Shown: positions 9,052 through 18,512 of the stretch, one piece after another
Numbering within the stretch: the stretch's first letter is position 1
Layout of the letters: each line of letters opens with the position of its first letter
NCBI RefSeq assembly: GCF_001721645.1
Contig: NZ_CP017141.1
Coordinates: 3,348,001 to 3,412,000, forward strand
Reading direction: 5' to 3'
DNA from: Pedobacter steynii
GTDB lineage: Bacteria > Bacteroidota > Bacteroidia > Sphingobacteriales > Sphingobacteriaceae
DNA: 64,000 nt
Translations under genes and position numbers: made by a program
The notes under the pieces: generated by a model
Database searches by the model: none
What the model saw: only the letters and a program-made list of their open reading frames with translations
What the model was told of the DNA's origin: nothing

Positions 9052-9678
9052 TTACTTGTAATACTTCAACAGCACTTCCACAAACAATCTGATTGCAAAG
9101 ATAATGATGACTGCACCGGCAATCCTGTTCAGGTTCTGAATGGTTTTCTCTTTGATTCTATACCTGAGCTTGGCCGCATAATAGGTTTTTATTCCGTCTA
9201 CTGAAAGCTGTGTTGCCATTGCAATAATAAAGAAAACGATCTTTTCGGCCATGGTATAATGCAATTGTACCGATATAATCCCTCCAACCATAATCCAGAA
9301 CATCAGAGTGGTGGGGGACAGCAGGCACATTAAAAATCCTTTCAGAATATAGCCCCGCTTCTTCACTTTGGCGATTTCAGAAATGTCATAACTTACTTTT
9401 ACTTTATTGAATAAATAGTATAGACCGATACCAAAAAGAAAAAGGCCTCCAACGATGCCTATGTATTGAAAATACTCCGCGTTATAGTCTACAAACTGTG
9501 CGCTGAAGATGGTAAGTGTAATAAATATAATGTCACTAAAAATCACCCCCACAGCAAGCGAAAACCCTGCTTTAAAACCTTTCTCAATGCTGGTTTTTAT
9601 CATGGAAAAGAAAACAGGACCTGTTAAAAAGGAAAACAAAATACCTGCACCTATCCCTTGTAATATTGCTTCAAACAT
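9052..9678 (-). CDS. LysE family exporter
   Basis: A 208-residue inner-membrane protein of the LysE/RhtB superfamily, which exports amino acids or related small solutes. It has about six hydrophobic segments. The N-terminal stretch GAGILFSFLTGPVFFSMIKT carries the GP motif usual in the first helix of LysE proteins, and a second SPTTLMFW motif appears near residue 117. The substrate cannot be read from the sequence. It is a single gene, convergent with the PurF-type gene and divergent from the sugar transporter at 9929. Confidence 0.85.
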   Translation of the reverse strand: MFEAILQGIGAGILFSFLTGPVFFSMIKTSIEKGFKAGFSLAVGVIFSDIIFITLTIFSAQFVDYNAEYFQYIGIVGGLFLFGIGLYYLFNKVKVSYDISEIAKVKKRGYILKGFLMCLLSPTTLMFWIMVGGIISVQLHYTMAEKIVFFIIAMATQLSVDGIKTYYAAKLRYRIKEKTIQNLNRIAGAVIIIFAIRLFVEVLLKYYK

Positions 9679-9858
9679 TCACCTAAACATATAAAATTAC
9701 GCTAATATGCAATTTTATGAATAAAACTGACCCTATTATAATTAGTTTATTTTACAGGTTACCTCAATTCCACGAACAAAATTAATCTGGTTTGTAGCTG
9801 ATTCTCAAATTTGTGTCTCTTATTACGATGCCAATCTAAAAATGACGGAAGATCATTG

Positions 9859-9878
9859 TGTAAAGTATACACTTTACA
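9859..9878. promoter_or_regulatory. Operator-like palindrome upstream of the sugar transporter
   Basis: TGTAAAGT (9859-9866) and ACTTTACA (9871-9878) are perfect inverted 8-bp arms around ATAC, ending 50 bp before the transporter start. Size and position fit a dimeric repressor or activator site. No regulator gene is adjacent. The rest of the 250-bp gap between lysE and the transporter holds nothing else I can assign. Confidence 0.45.
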
Positions 9879-9928
9879 AAACAGTTTTTTTTATTTATGT
9901 TTAACCCCAAGTAAACCTAATATATATA

Positions 9929-11359
9929 ATGACTGCAGAAAATTCACAAACCAAATGGGCTCAATTCATCCCATTAGTTACCGTATTCTTTTTTTGGGGC
10001 TTTGTTGCGGCGAGCAACGATATCCTGATTCCGGTATTCCAGAAAGCTTTTAACCTAACACAAAGCCAAAGCCAATGGGTATCCTTAGCGTTCTATATTG
10101 CTTATACGGTAGGTTCATTAATCTATATGGGGGTTTCTATTTTAATCAAAAAAGACCTTGTCAATAAAATCGGATATAAAAACGGCCTTGCATTGGGCCT
10201 ATGTATTTCGGCCGTTGGAACTTTATTGTTTTATCCGGCGGCAAATTACGGTTCGTTTCCATTAATGTTGTCGGGTTTGTTTATCGTGGCCCTGGGATTT
10301 TCCCTACAGCAGACGGTAGCAAACCCACTGGCCATTGCATTAGGGCCTATTGCAACGGGTTCTCAACGATTAACCCTTGCTGGAGGAATCAATAACTTTG
10401 GAACAACCATCGGTCCGCTGATCGTTAGTTTTGCTATTTTCGGATCAGCAGGCGGTAGTGACATCAGTATTGAAAGCGTTAAAATACCTTACCTGATTCT
10501 GGGGGTTGCCTTTCTGGCAGTGGCTATCTTTTTAAAGTTGTCTCCACTTCCGGACAGACCAGCTTTAGTAGAAGAATCTAAAGATGAGGAGGGGGCTTCC
10601 AGAAGTTCTGCGCTTAAATACCCTCAGTTGGTTTTGGGAATGATTGCCATCTTCGTTTACGTAGGTGTTGAAGTTTCTACAGCCAGTAACCTGCCTGCTT
10701 ATATGGAAAAAGAGCTGGGTTTTGCAATTAAAGATGTAGCGCCATTTATTTCCCTGTATTGGGCTAGTATGATGATTGGACGATGGACAGGTGCGGTTGA
10801 GGCTTTCACTGATCATGTTAAAACTCAGAAAATCCTGAGATTTGTGGCTCCTTATCTTGCTTTTGGTATTTTCCTTGCCGTTAATGCGATTGCAAAACAT
10901 GATTTGGCCCCTTTCTATGTATATGGTTTGATTATCCTGGTTTTAATTGTTGCAGATACCTTAAGTAAAGGAAATCCAGCGCGCATGTTGCTGATCTTTT
11001 CTACCATTGGTATTGCTGCTTTATTGATTGGTATGTTTACCACAGGTATGGTCAGCGTTTATGCAATTACAAGTGTAGGACTATTCTGTAGCACGTTATG
11101 GCCTTGTATCTTTACCCTGGCCGTGAGTGGACTGGGCAAAAATACCAGCCAGGGGAGCAGTTTCTTAATCATGATGATTATGGGCGGTGGTATCATGAGC
11201 TGGGTTCAGGGTTATGTGTCAGAATTTATCGGTATTCAATTCAGCTATATTGTAGGAATCCTTTGCTTTGCTTACCTGGTATTTTATGCCTTGAAAGTGA
11301 GTGGAATTCTTAAAGCTCAGGGTATCTCTTTTGACAAAAAGATTTCCGGAGGTCATTAA
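9929..11359 (+). CDS. Sugar:H+ symporter, FucP/GluP-type MFS transporter
   Basis: A 476-residue inner-membrane transporter with about twelve hydrophobic segments. Its start WAQFIPLVTVFFFWGFVAAS and the blocks LGFSLQQTVANPLA and NNFGTTIGPLIVS are typical of the FucP/GluP branch of the major facilitator superfamily, which imports fucose, glucose, galactose or similar sugars with protons. The specific sugar cannot be decided; no catabolic gene is beside it. A hydrophilic loop near residues 212-224 (EESKDEEGASRSS) separates the two six-helix halves. It appears to be a single-gene transcript with a palindrome upstream and a terminator downstream. Confidence 0.88.
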   Translation: MTAENSQTKWAQFIPLVTVFFFWGFVAASNDILIPVFQKAFNLTQSQSQWVSLAFYIAYTVGSLIYMGVSILIKKDLVNKIGYKNGLALGLCISAVGTLLFYPAANYGSFPLMLSGLFIVALGFSLQQTVANPLAIALGPIATGSQRLTLAGGINNFGTTIGPLIVSFAIFGSAGGSDISIESVKIPYLILGVAFLAVAIFLKLSPLPDRPALVEESKDEEGASRSSALKYPQLVLGMIAIFVYVGVEVSTASNLPAYMEKELGFAIKDVAPFISLYWASMMIGRWTGAVEAFTDHVKTQKILRFVAPYLAFGIFLAVNAIAKHDLAPFYVYGLIILVLIVADTLSKGNPARMLLIFSTIGIAALLIGMFTTGMVSVYAITSVGLFCSTLWPCIFTLAVSGLGKNTSQGSSFLIMMIMGGGIMSWVQGYVSEFIGIQFSYIVGILCFAYLVFYALKVSGILKAQGISFDKKISGGH

Positions 11360-11379
11360 ACCTATTTAAAAACAGAAAG

Positions 11380-11409
11380 AGCTTCTCATTTTTTAATGGG
11401 AAGCTTTTT
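11380..11409 (+). terminator. Terminator after the sugar transporter
   Basis: The arms AGCTTCTCATT (11380-11390) and AATGGGAAGCT (11395-11405) form an 11-bp stem with one G-T pair and a TTTT loop, followed by five T. Confidence 0.78.
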
Positions 11410-11423
11410 AATTTATACCCGTC

Positions 11424-11888
11424 ATGAGTAAAAAGAGTTTCGATCATATTTATATGCACCTGGCCGCTGATCTGGCTGCACGTTCACATTGTGTAAGGGC
11501 ACAGGTCGGTGCGGTTTTGACAAAAGATACCAGAATTATTTCCATCGGTTATAACGGGCCGCCCCCCGGAACACACAATTGTGATGAAGAATGGCCGGAA
11601 AAGGGCTGCGACAGGGATTCAAGAGGAAGTTGTTCCCTTGCGTTACATGCAGAGGAGAACGCGATTCTGTATGCTTCTAAAAATGGTTCAAAGATAGAGG
11701 GCTCGACCTTGTATACGACCTTATCCCCATGTATTGCCTGTGCCAGGTTAATCTTATCCTCAGGAATAAAGAAAGTTCTTTATATGGATTCCTATGCAGA
11801 ATATAAAGGATTACCGAGTGATGAAGGGGTTGATTTTCTGCGTAGGTTCGGTGTAGAAGTGAATAAGTATCAAATCGAGGTTAATTGA
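11424..11888 (+). CDS. Deoxycytidylate (dCMP) deaminase family protein
   Basis: Converts dCMP to dUMP for thymidylate synthesis, or acts as a related ComEB-type cytidine/deoxycytidylate deaminase. The 154-residue product has the zinc site of the family: His75-Ala-Glu77 (HAEEN, with Glu77 as proton shuttle) and Cys103/Cys106 in PCIACA. An N-terminal GAVLTKDTRIISIGYNGPP block and the CDEEW segment are typical of the dCMP branch rather than cytidine deaminase. It lies just after a terminator and 43 bp before guaA, next to other nucleotide genes. Confidence 0.92.
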   Translation: MSKKSFDHIYMHLAADLAARSHCVRAQVGAVLTKDTRIISIGYNGPPPGTHNCDEEWPEKGCDRDSRGSCSLALHAEENAILYASKNGSKIEGSTLYTTLSPCIACARLILSSGIKKVLYMDSYAEYKGLPSDEGVDFLRRFGVEVNKYQIEVN

Positions 11889-11897
11889 TAATCTGTC

Positions 11898-11928
11898 TTG
11901 TAGCAGCAGGTAAGTTTTCTTAACTTTG
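11898..11928 (+). promoter_or_regulatory. Candidate guaA promoter
   Basis: TTG at 11898-11900 and TAACTTTG at 11921-11928 match the Bacteroidota -33/-7 pattern with 20 bp between them. The predicted transcription start falls almost on the guaA ATG at 11932, so the mRNA would be nearly leaderless if this promoter is used. Confidence 0.42.
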
Positions 11929-11931
11929 GCC

Positions 11932-13461
11932 ATGCTAGAAAAAATCATTATTCTCGATTTTGGTTCCCAATACACACAGCTAATTGCCCGCAGGGTACGC
12001 GAACTAAATGTGTATTGCGAAATTCATCCATTCAACAACATTCCTGAGATCTTATCTGATGTTAAAGGTATCATCTTTTCAGGTAGTCCTTATTCTGTTC
12101 GTCAGGAAGATGCTCCTCAGATAGACCTAACCAAGTTCCACCTTAAGTTCCCTGTTTTGGGTGTTTGTTATGGTGCGCAATATATGGCTCAACAAATAGG
12201 AGGTGAAGTTCAGGCCTCTTCAACACGTGAATACGGCAGAGCTAACCTGAATTTCGTGGCTAGCGGAAATAAATTATTTAAAAATATTAACCTGGATTCT
12301 CAGGTATGGATGTCGCACGGAGATACCATTACCAGAATCCCGGAAAACTTTGAACTGATTGCAAGTACAGACAGCGTTAAAGTTGCGGCTTATCAGATTA
12401 AAGATACAGAAACCTATGCCATCCAATTCCATCCTGAGGTAACGCACAGTACGGATGGAAAACAGCTTTTAGAAAACTTCCTGGTAGACATTTGCGGATG
12501 TAAGCAGGAGTGGACTTCCGAAGCTTTTGTGGAAACGACAATTGCTGATTTGCAGGCGAAACTGGGTGACGATAAAGTCGTTCTTGCCCTTTCAGGAGGA
12601 GTAGACTCCAGTGTAGCTGCAATTCTTTTACATAAAGCCATCGGCAAAAACCTTCATTGCATTTTCGTAGACAATGGTTTACTTCGTAAAGATGAATATG
12701 AAGGTGTATTGGAACAGTATAAGCACCTTGGTTTAAACATCAAAGGCGTTGACGCTAAAGATCGCTTCTTAAGTCAGCTTGCAGGAGTTACTGATCCTGA
12801 GTTGAAACGTAAAGCTATCGGTCGTGTATTTATTGAGGTTTTTGACGATGAAGCACATCAGGTACAGGACGTAAAATGGCTTGCACAGGGAACGATTTAT
12901 CCGGATGTGATCGAATCTGTTTCTGTAAACGGACCATCAGCAACCATTAAATCTCACCATAACGTAGGTGGATTGCCTGACTTTATGAAGTTACAGGTGG
13001 TAGAACCATTGAATACTTTGTTCAAAGATGAAGTAAGAAGAGTAGGTACCTCATTAGGATTGGAGCATTTCATTATTGGCCGTCACCCTTTCCCGGGACC
13101 AGGTTTAGCGATCAGGATCCTTGGTGAAGTCACTCCTGAGAAAGTTGCGATTTTACAGGAAGCAGACGCCATTTATATCAATAATTTAAAAGAAGCAGGA
13201 CTATACGATAAAGTATGGCAGGCAGGTGCAATCTTCCTTCCGGTACAATCTGTAGGGGTAATGGGAGATGAGCGTACATATGAGAATGCCATTTGCCTTC
13301 GTGCAGTAGAATCAATAGATGGAATGACTGCAGATTGGTGTCATTTACCTTATCAAGTACTCGCCAAAATTTCTAATGAAATTATTAACAAAGTAAAAGG
13401 AATAAACCGCGTTGTATATGATATCAGCTCAAAACCCCCAGCTACAATTGAGTGGGAATAA
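11932..13461 (+). CDS. guaA: GMP synthase (glutamine-hydrolysing)
   Basis: Aminates XMP to GMP with glutamine and ATP. I place the start at ATG 11932 ([20 protein letters not shown]); a TTG two codons upstream is unlikely. The N-terminal glutamine amidotransferase has Cys79 (GVCYGAQ), His167 and Glu169 (QFHPEV). The ATP pyrophosphatase P-loop SGGVDSS begins at Ser221. The C-terminal dimerisation domain ends KPPATIEWE, the usual GuaA terminus. At 509 residues it is full length. The following lipoprotein gene starts inside its last 44 bases. Confidence 0.97.
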   Translation: MLEKIIILDFGSQYTQLIARRVRELNVYCEIHPFNNIPEILSDVKGIIFSGSPYSVRQEDAPQIDLTKFHLKFPVLGVCYGAQYMAQQIGGEVQASSTREYGRANLNFVASGNKLFKNINLDSQVWMSHGDTITRIPENFELIASTDSVKVAAYQIKDTETYAIQFHPEVTHSTDGKQLLENFLVDICGCKQEWTSEAFVETTIADLQAKLGDDKVVLALSGGVDSSVAAILLHKAIGKNLHCIFVDNGLLRKDEYEGVLEQYKHLGLNIKGVDAKDRFLSQLAGVTDPELKRKAIGRVFIEVFDDEAHQVQDVKWLAQGTIYPDVIESVSVNGPSATIKSHHNVGGLPDFMKLQVVEPLNTLFKDEVRRVGTSLGLEHFIIGRHPFPGPGLAIRILGEVTPEKVAILQEADAIYINNLKEAGLYDKVWQAGAIFLPVQSVGVMGDERTYENAICLRAVESIDGMTADWCHLPYQVLAKISNEIINKVKGINRVVYDISSKPPATIEWE

Positions 13462-14647
13462 ATATTGGCTGATCCTTTGTATTGGCTTGTTGTTTTCGGC
13501 ATGTTCGCCGAAAACACGGCCCAATACAAATAAAAAACCTGATAACCCGCCAAAAGAAAAGGAAGTCGAGAAACCGGTGGCCCGCTTTAGCGAAGCTAAC
13601 ATTTCTTTGTTGATCCCTTTTCGTCTGAATGAAATCAGGTTGAAGACCGCAACCAAAGCCGAAGTGGAGAGATCTGCTATGGCTATTGATTTTTATCAGG
13701 GATTTAAGCTAGGCATAGATTCAGCTGCCTCTTTAGGGCTTAATTTCAAAGTGAATGTTTTCGATACCCGGGACAATAACTCGCAGCTTGAAGGGCTGAT
13801 CAATAACGGAGGCCTGATGTCCAGCAACCTGATTGTGGGGCCGGTGTTTCCTCAGGGAGTAAAGTATATCACCGCTTACTCGAAAGCAAAAAATATTCCG
13901 GTAGTATCGCCTTTGGCCGCTTCTCATCCTGAAGAGTTTTCCAATCCGAATCTGATCTCTATCGTCAATAATATTGACCTTCATATAGAAAAAATCGGAA
14001 GCTATATCTCCAAAAATTACAACACCGAACATACGGTAGTGGTGATGATTAATCCAAAGACAAGCAGTGATGAAATCATGGCAGCCCCTTTGCGTCGGTA
14101 TTTTAGCTCCGGCAAAAAGGTGTTTTTAGTGCAGGAGTATCCTTCGGTATTCAGTTTCGAAACAAAGATGGCAAAGGACAAGGAATACGTAGTCGTTGTA
14201 ACTTCTTCCGACCGGAAGTTTGTGGTTCCGACACTGGATCGTCTGGTGAAAATTAAAAATAAAGGTTTTAAAGTCAATTTATTTGGTCATCCGGACTGGG
14301 TAAAACAAAACTATAATATCGATCGGCTTCAGGCTTTAAATACCAGCATTACCTCTTCTTATAAAGTGGATTACCACAATGCTCAAACCATCACTTTTAT
14401 CAGGAAATACAGGGCCAAATTCAATTTTGAACCTGGAGAATATTCTTTTAAAGGTTTTGATATCGGGTTCTATTTTGGTAAATTGTTTGCAGAACATGGA
14501 GCTGACTATTTAAAATACCTGACCAAAGAGAAATATAAAGGGTTACACAATTCCTTCACGTTCTATCATGATGAGAAACTGGGATACATCAATACCAGTT
14601 TAATGCTTTTACGCTATAAGAATTTTGCTTTAAACGTTGTGGAATGA
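13418..14647 (+). CDS. Lipoprotein with a periplasmic-binding-protein (type I) fold
   Basis: A 409-residue predicted lipoprotein. A hydrophobic segment [14 protein letters not shown] at about residues 17-30 ends in a lipobox, so Cys29 would be lipidated. A Pro/Lys-rich linker follows, then a domain like branched-chain amino-acid binding proteins and LivJ-type receptors: [51 protein letters not shown]. No ABC permease or ATPase is adjacent, so it may sense or have a structural role rather than transport. It overlaps guaA by 44 bp and the methyltransferase by 4 bp (ATGA), which points to translational coupling. A TTG at 13412 is an alternative start. Confidence 0.78.
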   Translation: MISAQNPQLQLSGNKYWLILCIGLLFSACSPKTRPNTNKKPDNPPKEKEVEKPVARFSEANISLLIPFRLNEIRLKTATKAEVERSAMAIDFYQGFKLGIDSAASLGLNFKVNVFDTRDNNSQLEGLINNGGLMSSNLIVGPVFPQGVKYITAYSKAKNIPVVSPLAASHPEEFSNPNLISIVNNIDLHIEKIGSYISKNYNTEHTVVVMINPKTSSDEIMAAPLRRYFSSGKKVFLVQEYPSVFSFETKMAKDKEYVVVVTSSDRKFVVPTLDRLVKIKNKGFKVNLFGHPDWVKQNYNIDRLQALNTSITSSYKVDYHNAQTITFIRKYRAKFNFEPGEYSFKGFDIGFYFGKLFAEHGADYLKYLTKEKYKGLHNSFTFYHDEKLGYINTSLMLLRYKNFALNVVE

Positions 14648-15807
14648 GAATAGAACACCAAATCAGGGCATTTGAACAAATCTTCAAAAACTATGATGGC
14701 TTATTGCCTTTACACCGGTTTTTGTTTATCTATTTTAAGCAGAATAAAAAAATGGGCTCTTCAGACAGAAGGTGGTCCAGTCGCTATATTTATAGCTTTT
14801 TTAGACTGGGGAAAGCCCTGATTAAAGAAGAACAGGTTGTTCGCCTTGCGGTGGCCGACTTTTTATGTAATACCACACCGAGCCTGGTTGTGGAGACCCA
14901 TCTGCCTGCTTTGCTGACGCAGATGGAATTACCGGTAAAGGCCAAACTGGATTTGGTGAAAGCGGCCTTTGCTGAGTTCAGATTAGCAGATGTATTTTCT
15001 TTTCACCAAAATCTCTCTGCTGAGGTAGAGAAGGAAGATTTTTTTGAATCTTTCTTTACACAGCCAGACCTGTTTTTAAGAATTACTACCGGTCATCTGA
15101 AACATTTACTGGAAGCCTTGAAAGCACATGAAGTACCTGTTCAGGAACTGACTGAGACCACACTGGCCCTGCCAAACGGGACAAAACTGGAGCAGGTATT
15201 CCCCAATCAAAAGTTCTATCAGGTACAGGATCTTTCTTCTCAAAAGACAGGAATGTTTTTTGAGCCAAGGGCCTGGGATTACTGGTGGGACTGTTGTGCA
15301 GCTTCCGGAGGCAAATCGCTGCTTCTGCACGATCTTGAGCCTACTGTTCAGCTCTTGGTGAGTGATGTCAGAGAAAATAGCTTAAACAACCTGGATGATC
15401 GTTTTCACGAAGCCGGAATAAAGAAATATCAAAAGAAAGTACTGGATCTGTTGCAAAACAACGATCAGGACCTTCACCACTATGAGTTTGACGGTATTAT
15501 CCTGGATGCACCCTGCTCGGGTTCAGGAACCTGGGGGCGTACACCCGAAATGCTGTATTTCTTCGATGAACATAAAATCAGCAATTATACCCGGTTACAA
15601 AAGGCCATTGCAGGTAATGTAGTACAATACCTGAAGCCCGAAAAACCACTGATTTATATTACTTGTTCCGTATTTAAACAGGAGAATGAGGAAATCGTCA
15701 GCTATCTGACAGAAACATTCTCTTTAAAGCTGGAAAAAATGGAAATGATCAGGGGCTATAAAGATAAAGCCGATACCATGTTTGTTGCCCGTTTGATTAA
15801 GGTTTAG
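14644..15807 (+). CDS. RsmB/NOP-family RNA (cytosine-5) methyltransferase
   Basis: A 387-residue SAM-dependent enzyme that methylates cytosine C5 in rRNA or tRNA. The Rossmann core starts near residue 200. The two conserved cysteines of the family are Cys291 in DAPCSGSGTWGR (motif IV) and Cys341 in ITCSVFKQENEE (motif VI, the catalytic nucleophile). The N-terminal 150 residues are helical, as in the NusB-like or substrate-binding part of RsmB. The SAM-binding loop reads CCAASGGKSLLL where many relatives have DxCAAPGGK; the Ala-Ser change is mild. The ATG overlaps the previous stop. Confidence 0.88.
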   Translation: MRIEHQIRAFEQIFKNYDGLLPLHRFLFIYFKQNKKMGSSDRRWSSRYIYSFFRLGKALIKEEQVVRLAVADFLCNTTPSLVVETHLPALLTQMELPVKAKLDLVKAAFAEFRLADVFSFHQNLSAEVEKEDFFESFFTQPDLFLRITTGHLKHLLEALKAHEVPVQELTETTLALPNGTKLEQVFPNQKFYQVQDLSSQKTGMFFEPRAWDYWWDCCAASGGKSLLLHDLEPTVQLLVSDVRENSLNNLDDRFHEAGIKKYQKKVLDLLQNNDQDLHHYEFDGIILDAPCSGSGTWGRTPEMLYFFDEHKISNYTRLQKAIAGNVVQYLKPEKPLIYITCSVFKQENEEIVSYLTETFSLKLEKMEMIRGYKDKADTMFVARLIKV

Positions 15808-15826
15808 TGCTTTTGCGTACTAAACC
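15801..15826. terminator. Hairpin at the end of the methyltransferase gene
   Basis: GGTTTAGTGC (15801-15810) pairs with GTACTAAACC (15817-15826), with one wobble, around TTTTGC. It overlaps the stop codons of the methyltransferase and of the small minus-strand frame, so it may serve both. No T run follows on either strand, so termination is uncertain. Confidence 0.45.
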
Positions 15827-15920
15827 AATGCCTTAGCTTATCCTTTGCGTGCCTGAGGGCTTCAAAGAAAATGGCTAAAGCGCCAATAATGAGGGTAAAT
15901 TGCTCGAAGCTGTTCATCAT
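15804..15920 (-). CDS. Small membrane protein, 38 residues (hypothetical)
   Basis: A short frame reading MMNSFEQFTLIIGALAIFFE followed by a basic tail ALRHAKDKLRHWFSTQKH. One hydrophobic helix (about residues 8-22) then a positively charged end would place the tail in the cytoplasm. It lies 47 bp downstream of marC on the same strand and its stop overlaps the convergent methyltransferase stop. It could be a real small membrane protein cotranscribed with marC or a chance frame; the helix-plus-basic-tail layout favours the former. I recognise no family. Confidence 0.42.
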   Translation of the reverse strand: MMNSFEQFTLIIGALAIFFEALRHAKDKLRHWFSTQKH

Positions 15921-15967
15921 CTTCTGATATTGGTTTCTTACTATAAGACGAAGCGGGGGCCTAAATG

Positions 15968-16534
15968 TTACAGTCCTGTATTGTTGCGGAACAATTTAAT
16001 GGCAATTGCCAGCAGGATGATCCCAAAAGCCTTCCTCAGTACATTTAATCCGGACTTCCCGAAAAGCCTTTCCAAACGGTTTGTATTCTTCAACACAAAA
16101 TAGACGAAACTCATGTTGATCAGGATGCCCACGATGATGTTCTGTGTCGCGTATTCTGTTTTTAATGATAAAAGGGTAGTCATGGTTCCTGCACCTGCAA
16201 TTAACGGAAAAGCCAATGGAACGATAGACACGGTTTCAGGAACATCTTCTTTAAAGATTGTTAATCCAAGTACCATCTCCATTGCAATAAAGAAGATCAC
16301 AAATGAACCCGCAATGGCAAAAGATTCAACATCCAGGCCAATGATCTTTAACAAGGTTTCGCCTGCGAAAAGAAAGATGATCATCAGTACAGTAGCTACA
16401 ATGGTTGCTTTTTCAGATTGAATATGACCGGCTTTTTTTCTAAGTTCTATCACCACAGGGATAGAGCCCAGGATATCGATGATTGCAAAAATAACCATCG
16501 AACACGACAAGATTTGACTGAAATTGAATTCCAT
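15968..16534 (-). CDS. MarC family integral membrane protein
   Basis: A 188-residue protein with about six hydrophobic segments. MVIFAIIDILGSIPVV near the start and the PLAFPLIAGAGTMTTLLSL block around residues 95-115 are characteristic of MarC/YchE/YhgN proteins, whose function is still unclear despite the historical 'multiple antibiotic resistance' name. I chose ATG 16534 (MEFNFSQIL); a TTG start at 16555 would add seven residues. It is followed by a possible small membrane-protein gene on the same strand. Confidence 0.9.
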   Translation of the reverse strand: MEFNFSQILSCSMVIFAIIDILGSIPVVIELRKKAGHIQSEKATIVATVLMIIFLFAGETLLKIIGLDVESFAIAGSFVIFFIAMEMVLGLTIFKEDVPETVSIVPLAFPLIAGAGTMTTLLSLKTEYATQNIIVGILINMSFVYFVLKNTNRLERLFGKSGLNVLRKAFGIILLAIAIKLFRNNTGL

Positions 16535-16617
16535 AGCAGTTAATTTATGCTGCAAAGGTAAATTAAATTGTAATAAAAATGAGACAGTTTGCTGTAGAAT
16601 GCAGAATTAAAGGAAAT

Positions 16618-16655
16618 AACAAGGCCTGATGTTATCATTAACATCAGGCCTTGTT
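16618..16655 (-). terminator. Terminator after the minus-strand amino-acid permease
   Basis: A perfect 17-bp stem (16618-16634 with 16639-16655) around TCAT, beginning 24 bp past the permease stop. In the minus direction it is followed by a T-rich ATTTCCTTT rather than a clean T run. Confidence 0.75.
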
Positions 16656-16678
16656 AGGTCATAAAGAACGAAAGTTCT

Positions 16679-18382
16679 TTATTTTATCTTGGCAGTCACG
16701 TTTTTAGACGTAGAAAGACGATAAGTATAAATGATTAAGTGGATCACCGCATAAACCAAAGAGAAATAGTACAAACCTGTATCCGTTCCATTTGTAATGC
16801 TATGGTGAATGAAGGCTACGACAACCAGTAATGCTGCCAAAGCCAGTCCGATTAGGGAAACCACTTTATTGCTTCTTGCCAGTGTAACCTGGTTGTTGTC
16901 GGATAATAAACTGTTTTTGATACCATAGAACAGATAAACATCCATACCCAATATCATCCATACCAATAAACGTACCCAGGTATCTAAAGGAAGGAATACC
17001 ATCATTCCTAAACACACGATTACTCCTAAGATCGGAATAAGCGGCACCAATGGCACTTTAAAGGCTCTTGGAAGATCAGGCATACGTTTTCTCAGAATCA
17101 CGATTCCGATACATACCAGGATAAATGCAAGTAAAGTACCGATACTGGTCATTTCACCTACTACTCCGGCAGGAACAAATGCTGCAAATAAACTCACAAA
17201 CACCATGAAAAGCAGATTGCTCTTTACAGGAGTGCTGAATTTAGCATGTACACTGGAGAATACTTTAGGCAATAAACCATCCTTACTCATCGAGAAGAAT
17301 ACCCTTGATTGTCCCAATAACATCACCAGGATCACGGAAGCATAACCACCTAAAATAGCGAGGATAATTAATTTGTTTAACCATGGGAATGCCGGGGTAA
17401 CTGCACCTGCGGCATCTCTTGTACCCATATTGTCAATTGCAACAGCAACCGGTGCAATACCATCCTGACCTTTAAATAAGTCGTAGTTGGCAACACCTGT
17501 CATTACGTGGGCAAATAAGATATAAAGAACAGTACAGATAAACAGGGAAACAAGGATTCCGATCGGCATATCTTTCTTCGGATTTTTGGCTTCCTGAGCT
17601 GCAGTAGAAACCGCATCAAAACCAATATAAGCGAAGAACACAATACCTGCAGCCCTGATTACACCACCCCATCCATTGGTGAAGAAGCTTTCATGACCAG
17701 GTTTATCAGCAGGAATAAAATATGGAGAGTAATTGTCTGAATTGATATATTTCCAACCTAAGAAAATAAAGATGAATACAATCACTACTTTAATTGCAAC
17801 GATTAAACCGTTAATAAATGCAGATTCTTTAGTGCCTCTCATCAGTACGAGTGACATCAGACAGATGATAAATACTGCCGGAAGGTTGAACACCCCGTGA
17901 ACAGTAGTCCCATCAAGAAGCTGAGCGGTTTCAAAAGGCGACATGGTTACTTCAGCAGGGAGGTGTATGTCGTAATAAGCGAGGAATTTAACAAGGTACC
18001 GGCTCCAGCTGATGGATACCGTGGCAGCGCCAAGTGCATATTCTAAAACTAAATCCCAACCGATAATCCAGGCTACTAATTCGCCCATGGTGGCATAAGA
18101 ATAGGTATAAGCACTTCCTGCAACAGGAATCATAGAGGCAAATTCTGCATAGCATAGACCTGCAAATCCGCAACCGATTGCTGCAATAATAAAGGAAACG
18201 GTGATCGCTGGGCCAGCGTTATTGGCTGCCGCAGAACCGGTGATGGAAAACAGTCCAGCACCAATAATGGCTCCAATGCCCAAAGCTACCAGGTTAACGG
18301 GGCCAAGAGTTCTCTTCAGGGTACCCTCTCCGCTCTCTGCAGCCTCTTTTGTAAGTAAGTCGATTGACTTTCTAAAATTCAT
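16679..18382 (-). CDS. APC-superfamily amino-acid permease (cationic amino-acid transporter type)
   Basis: A 567-residue inner-membrane permease with about fourteen hydrophobic segments. The first helix, GAIIGAGLFSITGSAA, holds the G-[AS]-x-G motif that binds substrate backbone in APC transporters. SYATMGELVAWIIGWDLVLE and FFAYIGFDAVSTAAQEAKNP are typical of the CAT/YfnA branch. Members carry basic or neutral amino acids; the substrate here is unknown. A CAAACCTA sequence at 18437-18444 reads as TAGGTTTG on the minus strand, a reasonable -7 element 54 bp upstream of the start. Terminators lie on both sides, so it is probably monocistronic. Confidence 0.9.
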   Translation of the reverse strand: MNFRKSIDLLTKEAAESGEGTLKRTLGPVNLVALGIGAIIGAGLFSITGSAAANNAGPAITVSFIIAAIGCGFAGLCYAEFASMIPVAGSAYTYSYATMGELVAWIIGWDLVLEYALGAATVSISWSRYLVKFLAYYDIHLPAEVTMSPFETAQLLDGTTVHGVFNLPAVFIICLMSLVLMRGTKESAFINGLIVAIKVVIVFIFIFLGWKYINSDNYSPYFIPADKPGHESFFTNGWGGVIRAAGIVFFAYIGFDAVSTAAQEAKNPKKDMPIGILVSLFICTVLYILFAHVMTGVANYDLFKGQDGIAPVAVAIDNMGTRDAAGAVTPAFPWLNKLIILAILGGYASVILVMLLGQSRVFFSMSKDGLLPKVFSSVHAKFSTPVKSNLLFMVFVSLFAAFVPAGVVGEMTSIGTLLAFILVCIGIVILRKRMPDLPRAFKVPLVPLIPILGVIVCLGMMVFLPLDTWVRLLVWMILGMDVYLFYGIKNSLLSDNNQVTLARSNKVVSLIGLALAALLVVVAFIHHSITNGTDTGLYYFSLVYAVIHLIIYTYRLSTSKNVTAKIK

Positions 18383-18464
18383 AGTTCAAGGTTTAGTAAA
18401 AGTTGTCTATAGTCTTGTGGTTTGTAATATGATTGTCAAACCTAAATAAAATATGTTTAAAAAT

Positions 18465-18493
18465 AAAAGGGATTTTTATTCAAAATCCCTTTT
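18465..18493 (-). terminator. Terminator after the membrane pyrophosphatase gene
   Basis: The arms AAAAGGGATTTT (18465-18476) and AAAATCCCTTTT (18482-18493) form a 12-bp stem around a 5-nt loop. In the minus direction the stem ends in TTTT and continues ATTTTTAAA. It starts 20 bp past the hppA stop. Confidence 0.8.
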
Positions 18494-18512
18494 AGCGGTA
18501 ACAATTATAATA

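Noticed and set aside
9811..10053. 80-residue frame overlapping the sugar transporter start
   Set aside because: It runs through the palindrome and into another frame of the transporter gene; the translation has no domain.
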